Source: Acidobacteriaceae bacterium (GTDB lineage: Bacteria > Acidobacteriota > Terriglobia > Terriglobales > Acidobacteriaceae). From it: 17,790 nt of DNA. The stretch covers positions 1 through 17,790 of the forward strand of contig JASHTU010000071.1 of the NCBI GenBank assembly GCA_030040395.1, written 5' to 3'. The position numbers and the translations under genes were made by a program. A model generated the notes under the pieces. That model did no database searches. It saw only the letters and a program-made list of their open reading frames with translations, and had not been told where the DNA came from. Position 1 is the first letter of the stretch. Each line of letters begins with the position of its first letter. Positions 15,782 to 17,790 of the stretch are shown in pieces.

Positions 15782-16211
15782 GGCAAGCCCGCAGAATCTC
15801 AAGAATCACGTCCGGTTCGACCCACAATTTCACGCGGTTCTGTTCTCGGTTCTGGTCGCGAACCTGGTCGTCGCCGTCATCTACCTGGTCCGCCATCCAC
15901 ACTTTCTTACGGCGTGGATGGTGCTGCTTTCGATCGTGGTCTTCATTCCCGTCTTTAAGCTGCGCCTGTATCCGTTGAAGGTGCAGGACCGCGTGATCCG
16001 CCTGGAGGAGAGGCTGCGGCTGCAGGCGCTGGCGCCGGCGGAGTGGGCCGCGCAGTTGTACCGGCTCAGCGAGGACCAGTTGATCGCACTGCGTTTTGCC
16101 GCAGACGGCGAGGTGGTGGAACTGGCCAAGCAGGCGCTCGAGCAAAATCTGAGCCGCAAGCAGATCAAAGAACGGATCAAGGAGTGGCGGCCCGACGAAT
16201 GGCGCGTTTGA
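15774..16211 (+). CDS. Small two-TM membrane protein, DUF6526-like
   Basis: A 145-residue protein resembling the DUF6526 family, whose function is unknown. It begins with a short hydrophilic segment (NHVRFDPQFH). Two predicted transmembrane helices follow, about residues 20-39 and 46-62, joined by a very short loop. A charged, probably helical or coiled-coil cytoplasmic part makes up the rest (VQDRVIRLEERLRLQAL, then LSEDQLIALRFAADGEVVELAKQALE) and ends in WRPDEWRV. The start ATG 15774 has AAGG 6 nt upstream and lies inside the end of the preceding secreted-protein gene (8-bp overlap), so the two are probably co-translated. The family name is from memory of the motif pattern. Confidence 0.75.
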   Translation: MSKASPQNLKNHVRFDPQFHAVLFSVLVANLVVAVIYLVRHPHFLTAWMVLLSIVVFIPVFKLRLYPLKVQDRVIRLEERLRLQALAPAEWAAQLYRLSEDQLIALRFAADGEVVELAKQALEQNLSRKQIKERIKEWRPDEWRV

Positions 16212-16250
16212 CGGGCCGCGATTGGGCTACGAAACTCAGATAGAAGCTGC

Positions 16251-16266
16251 GATTGGTTGCCCAATC
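16251..16266. terminator. Weak hairpin downstream of the DUF6526-like gene
   Basis: GATTGG, loop TTGC, CCAATC forms a perfect 6-bp stem 40 nt after the stop codon at 16211. A second copy, GATTGGG at 16220-16226, could compete for the same downstream arm at 16260-16266. No T tract follows, so intrinsic termination is uncertain. Confidence 0.3.
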
Positions 16267-16520
16267 CACGGTGGGCGTGGCCGGGCGGGATCGAGGGCGC
16301 AGTTGTTTCTGTTCGTCTTGACCCTTGACGCCGGCCCCGCCGCGGAGACGTTTGTCTATCAGACCATGGCAAGAGACGAGATTCCAGTAAACCCGCACCT
16401 CAGCGGCCGAAGCCGCGCTCATTTTGGGCGGCTAATGGCGGGGTCGAAAAGCAAGTCGTTCCTCGGGAGCTGTCCCGAATTCATCGTGGCCGCCTTTCGG
16501 CACGACTAAAGTTGTGCGCA

Positions 16521-16548
16521 GGTGGCGTTTCCTTAAGGAACCGCCACC
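16521..16548. terminator. 28-nt near-perfect inverted repeat, possible bidirectional terminator
   Basis: GGTGGCGTTTCCTT pairs with AAGGAACCGCCACC, with one T-C mismatch at the eighth position. Paired as RNA it would form a strong stem closed by a tight TTAA turn. It lies 90 bp past the gatB stop and 310 bp past the DUF6526-like stop. Neither side has a long T tract, so it may instead be a protein-binding site or a small repeat element. Confidence 0.4.
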
Positions 16549-16638
16549 TTGCAAAAGGTCACGATGGCAAGATTTGCATCGAAAACGCTCCAAAGCATGG
16601 GGTTTTCGCTTCCTTGTTCCTCCTCGTTCCCCTGGTTC

Positions 16639-17790
16639 TTACTCTCCGCCTTCCAGCTTCTTCACCACCAGCTCATTCAGTAGCGCCGGATTCGCTTGGC
16701 CTTTCGAGGCGCGCATCACCTGGCCCACGAAAAAGCCCGCCACCGTTTTCTTTCCCCCGCGGTACTGTTCCACCTGCTTGGGATTGGCGTCGATTACCTC
16801 GTCAATAAGTTTCTCGATGGCCGAGGCGTCAGTAATCTGCTGCGGCTTCTCGCGTTCGTAAACCAGGCCGAAATCCTCGCCCTTTTCAAAGCAGATATCA
16901 AAGAGTTGCTTCATTTGTTTGGAGCTGATCTTGCCCGCGTCGAGCAGATCGGCGGCGAGCACAATGCCGGCCATCGAAACCGGAGACTGCTCCTGCTCCA
17001 TCCCCAACGCCTTCAGCCTCCCTCCCACCTCGCTCAGCAGTACGTTGGCCACGCGCCGCGGATTGCGCGCTGTTTTCGCCGCGGCTTCGAAGCGGTCGGC
17101 GAATTCGCGCGAAGCGGTCAGCGTGCGCGCGTCCTGCTCGCTCAGCTCGTACTCGGCAATCATGCGTTTCCGCCGCGTTTCCGGCAATTCAGGCAATTTT
17201 TTTCTGGTCTCGGACAAGAGCTCGGTCGATACGATCAGCGGCGGCAGATCGGGCTCGGGGAAATAGCGGTAATCGTGCGCCTGCTCTTTGGAGCGCATGG
17301 AGTAGGTGCGGCCTTCGTTCGCGTTCCAGAGGCGCGTTTCCTGCGCCACGCGGCCGCCGGTCTCGATGACCTCGACCTGGCGCTCGATCTCGTATTCGAG
17401 CGCGGCGCGGATGAACTTGAAGCTGTTGACGTTCTTCACCTCGACCTTGGTCCCGAAGCGCTGCGCGCCTTTCAGCCGCACGCTCACATTGGCGTCGCAA
17501 CGCAGCGAGCCTTCTTCCATGTTGCAGTCGGAGACGCCGGTGTAGAGCAAAATCTCCTTTAGCCGGGTGAGATACTCGAACGCTTCGTCGGGGGTGCGGA
17601 TGTCGGGCTCGCTCACGATCTCGATGAGCGGCGTGCCGCAACGGTTCAGGTCGAGATAGGTGCGCGTGGCCGAGTCAGCAAAGCCTTCGTGCAGGCTCTT
17701 GCCCGCGTCTTCTTCCATGTGCAGGCGCGTGATGCCGATTCTTTTTGTCGAACCGTCGGCCGCGGGCACGTCGATCCAGCCGTGCTCGGC
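16639..17790 (-). CDS. gatB: Asp-tRNA(Asn)/Glu-tRNA(Gln) amidotransferase subunit B, C-terminal part
   Basis: The last 383 codons are present; the frame runs off the right edge of the window, so the in-frame GTG at 17769 is internal. GatB is the tRNA-binding kinase-like subunit of GatCAB, which activates and amidates Glu-tRNA(Gln) or Asp-tRNA(Asn) in bacteria lacking the direct synthetases. Visible signatures are GITRLHMEEDAGKSLH, DLNRCGTPLIEIVSEPDIR, EGSLRCDANVSVR, VEVKNVNSFKFIRAALEYEI and RSKEQAHDYRYFPEPDLPPL. The helical and YqeY-like C-terminal domains follow, including VAGFFVGQVMRASKGQANPALL near the end. No defects are seen. The gatA and gatC partners are not in the window. Confidence 0.97.
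   Translation of the reverse strand, partial: AEHGWIDVPAADGSTKRIGITRLHMEEDAGKSLHEGFADSATRTYLDLNRCGTPLIEIVSEPDIRTPDEAFEYLTRLKEILLYTGVSDCNMEEGSLRCDANVSVRLKGAQRFGTKVEVKNVNSFKFIRAALEYEIERQVEVIETGGRVAQETRLWNANEGRTYSMRSKEQAHDYRYFPEPDLPPLIVSTELLSETRKKLPELPETRRKRMIAEYELSEQDARTLTASREFADRFEAAAKTARNPRRVANVLLSEVGGRLKALGMEQEQSPVSMAGIVLAADLLDAGKISSKQMKQLFDICFEKGEDFGLVYEREKPQQITDASAIEKLIDEVIDANPKQVEQYRGGKKTVAGFFVGQVMRASKGQANPALLNELVVKKLEGGE

Larger units (their letters stand above)
16212..16638. other. 427-bp convergent intergenic region
   Basis: This gap lies between the plus-strand DUF6526-like gene and the minus-strand gatB, so it should hold terminators for both. Two inverted repeats are visible (16251-16266 and 16521-16548). 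A 95-codon frame at 16222-16509 (+) and an 81-codon frame at 16177-16422 (-) are open but have no SD and no recognisable motif, and I do not call them genes. Confidence 0.5.

Noticed and set aside
16222..16509. Possible small gene of 95 codons between the DUF6526-like gene and gatB
   Set aside because: No SD, no recognisable motif, and a competing open frame on the other strand; most likely spacer.

Overview
This window is high-GC, tightly packed bacterial DNA with coding on both strands, Gram-negative-type Sec signal peptides on several products, and housekeeping genes at each end. Acidobacteriota is a plausible source, judging from the gene families and the secreted glycosidases, but the sequence alone does not prove it. 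No rRNA, tRNA, CRISPR array or mobile element was recognised.

Layout. Positions 1-365 hold the 3' end of typA/bipA (+). It converges with a purE-purK pair on the minus strand (377-2037) that makes the purine precursor CAIR. A second minus-strand unit follows (2152-7672): a secreted GH63/MGH1-like (alpha/alpha)6-barrel glycosidase upstream of a secreted GH38 alpha-mannosidase. A 277-bp divergent regulatory region with a perfect tandem 13-bp repeat separates these from a plus-strand operon at 7950-14364.

The operon is the most notable part. Six genes, each overlapping the next by ATGA, encode homologues of NuoL/N, NuoB, NuoH, NuoI, NuoC and NuoD. This is the subunit inventory of an Ech-type energy-converting (group 4) [NiFe] hydrogenase. 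The large subunit keeps all four Ni-Fe cysteines (C63, C66, C354, C357), so it reads as a hydrogenase rather than complex I. Two features stand out. The antiporter subunit is a fusion of two antiporter modules in one roughly 1011-residue chain. The large subunit stops exactly at the arginine of the DPCxxCTxR motif, so it has no cleavable C-terminal peptide. No hyp maturation genes, formate dehydrogenase, CO dehydrogenase or other electron-input subunit lies in the window.

Downstream, after a 343-bp gap, come a secreted protein with an NlpC/P60- or LRAT-like His...Asn-Cys arrangement (14708-15781) and an overlapping small two-TM DUF6526-like membrane protein (15774-16211). After a 427-bp gap containing a strong inverted repeat lies the 3' part of gatB on the minus strand, running off the window end.

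Functionally, the window combines housekeeping translation and purine genes, extracytoplasmic alpha-mannoside or glucoside degradation, and a membrane complex likely to couple H2 evolution or uptake to ion translocation. No direct functional link between the glycosidases and the hydrogenase is visible beyond divergent adjacency.
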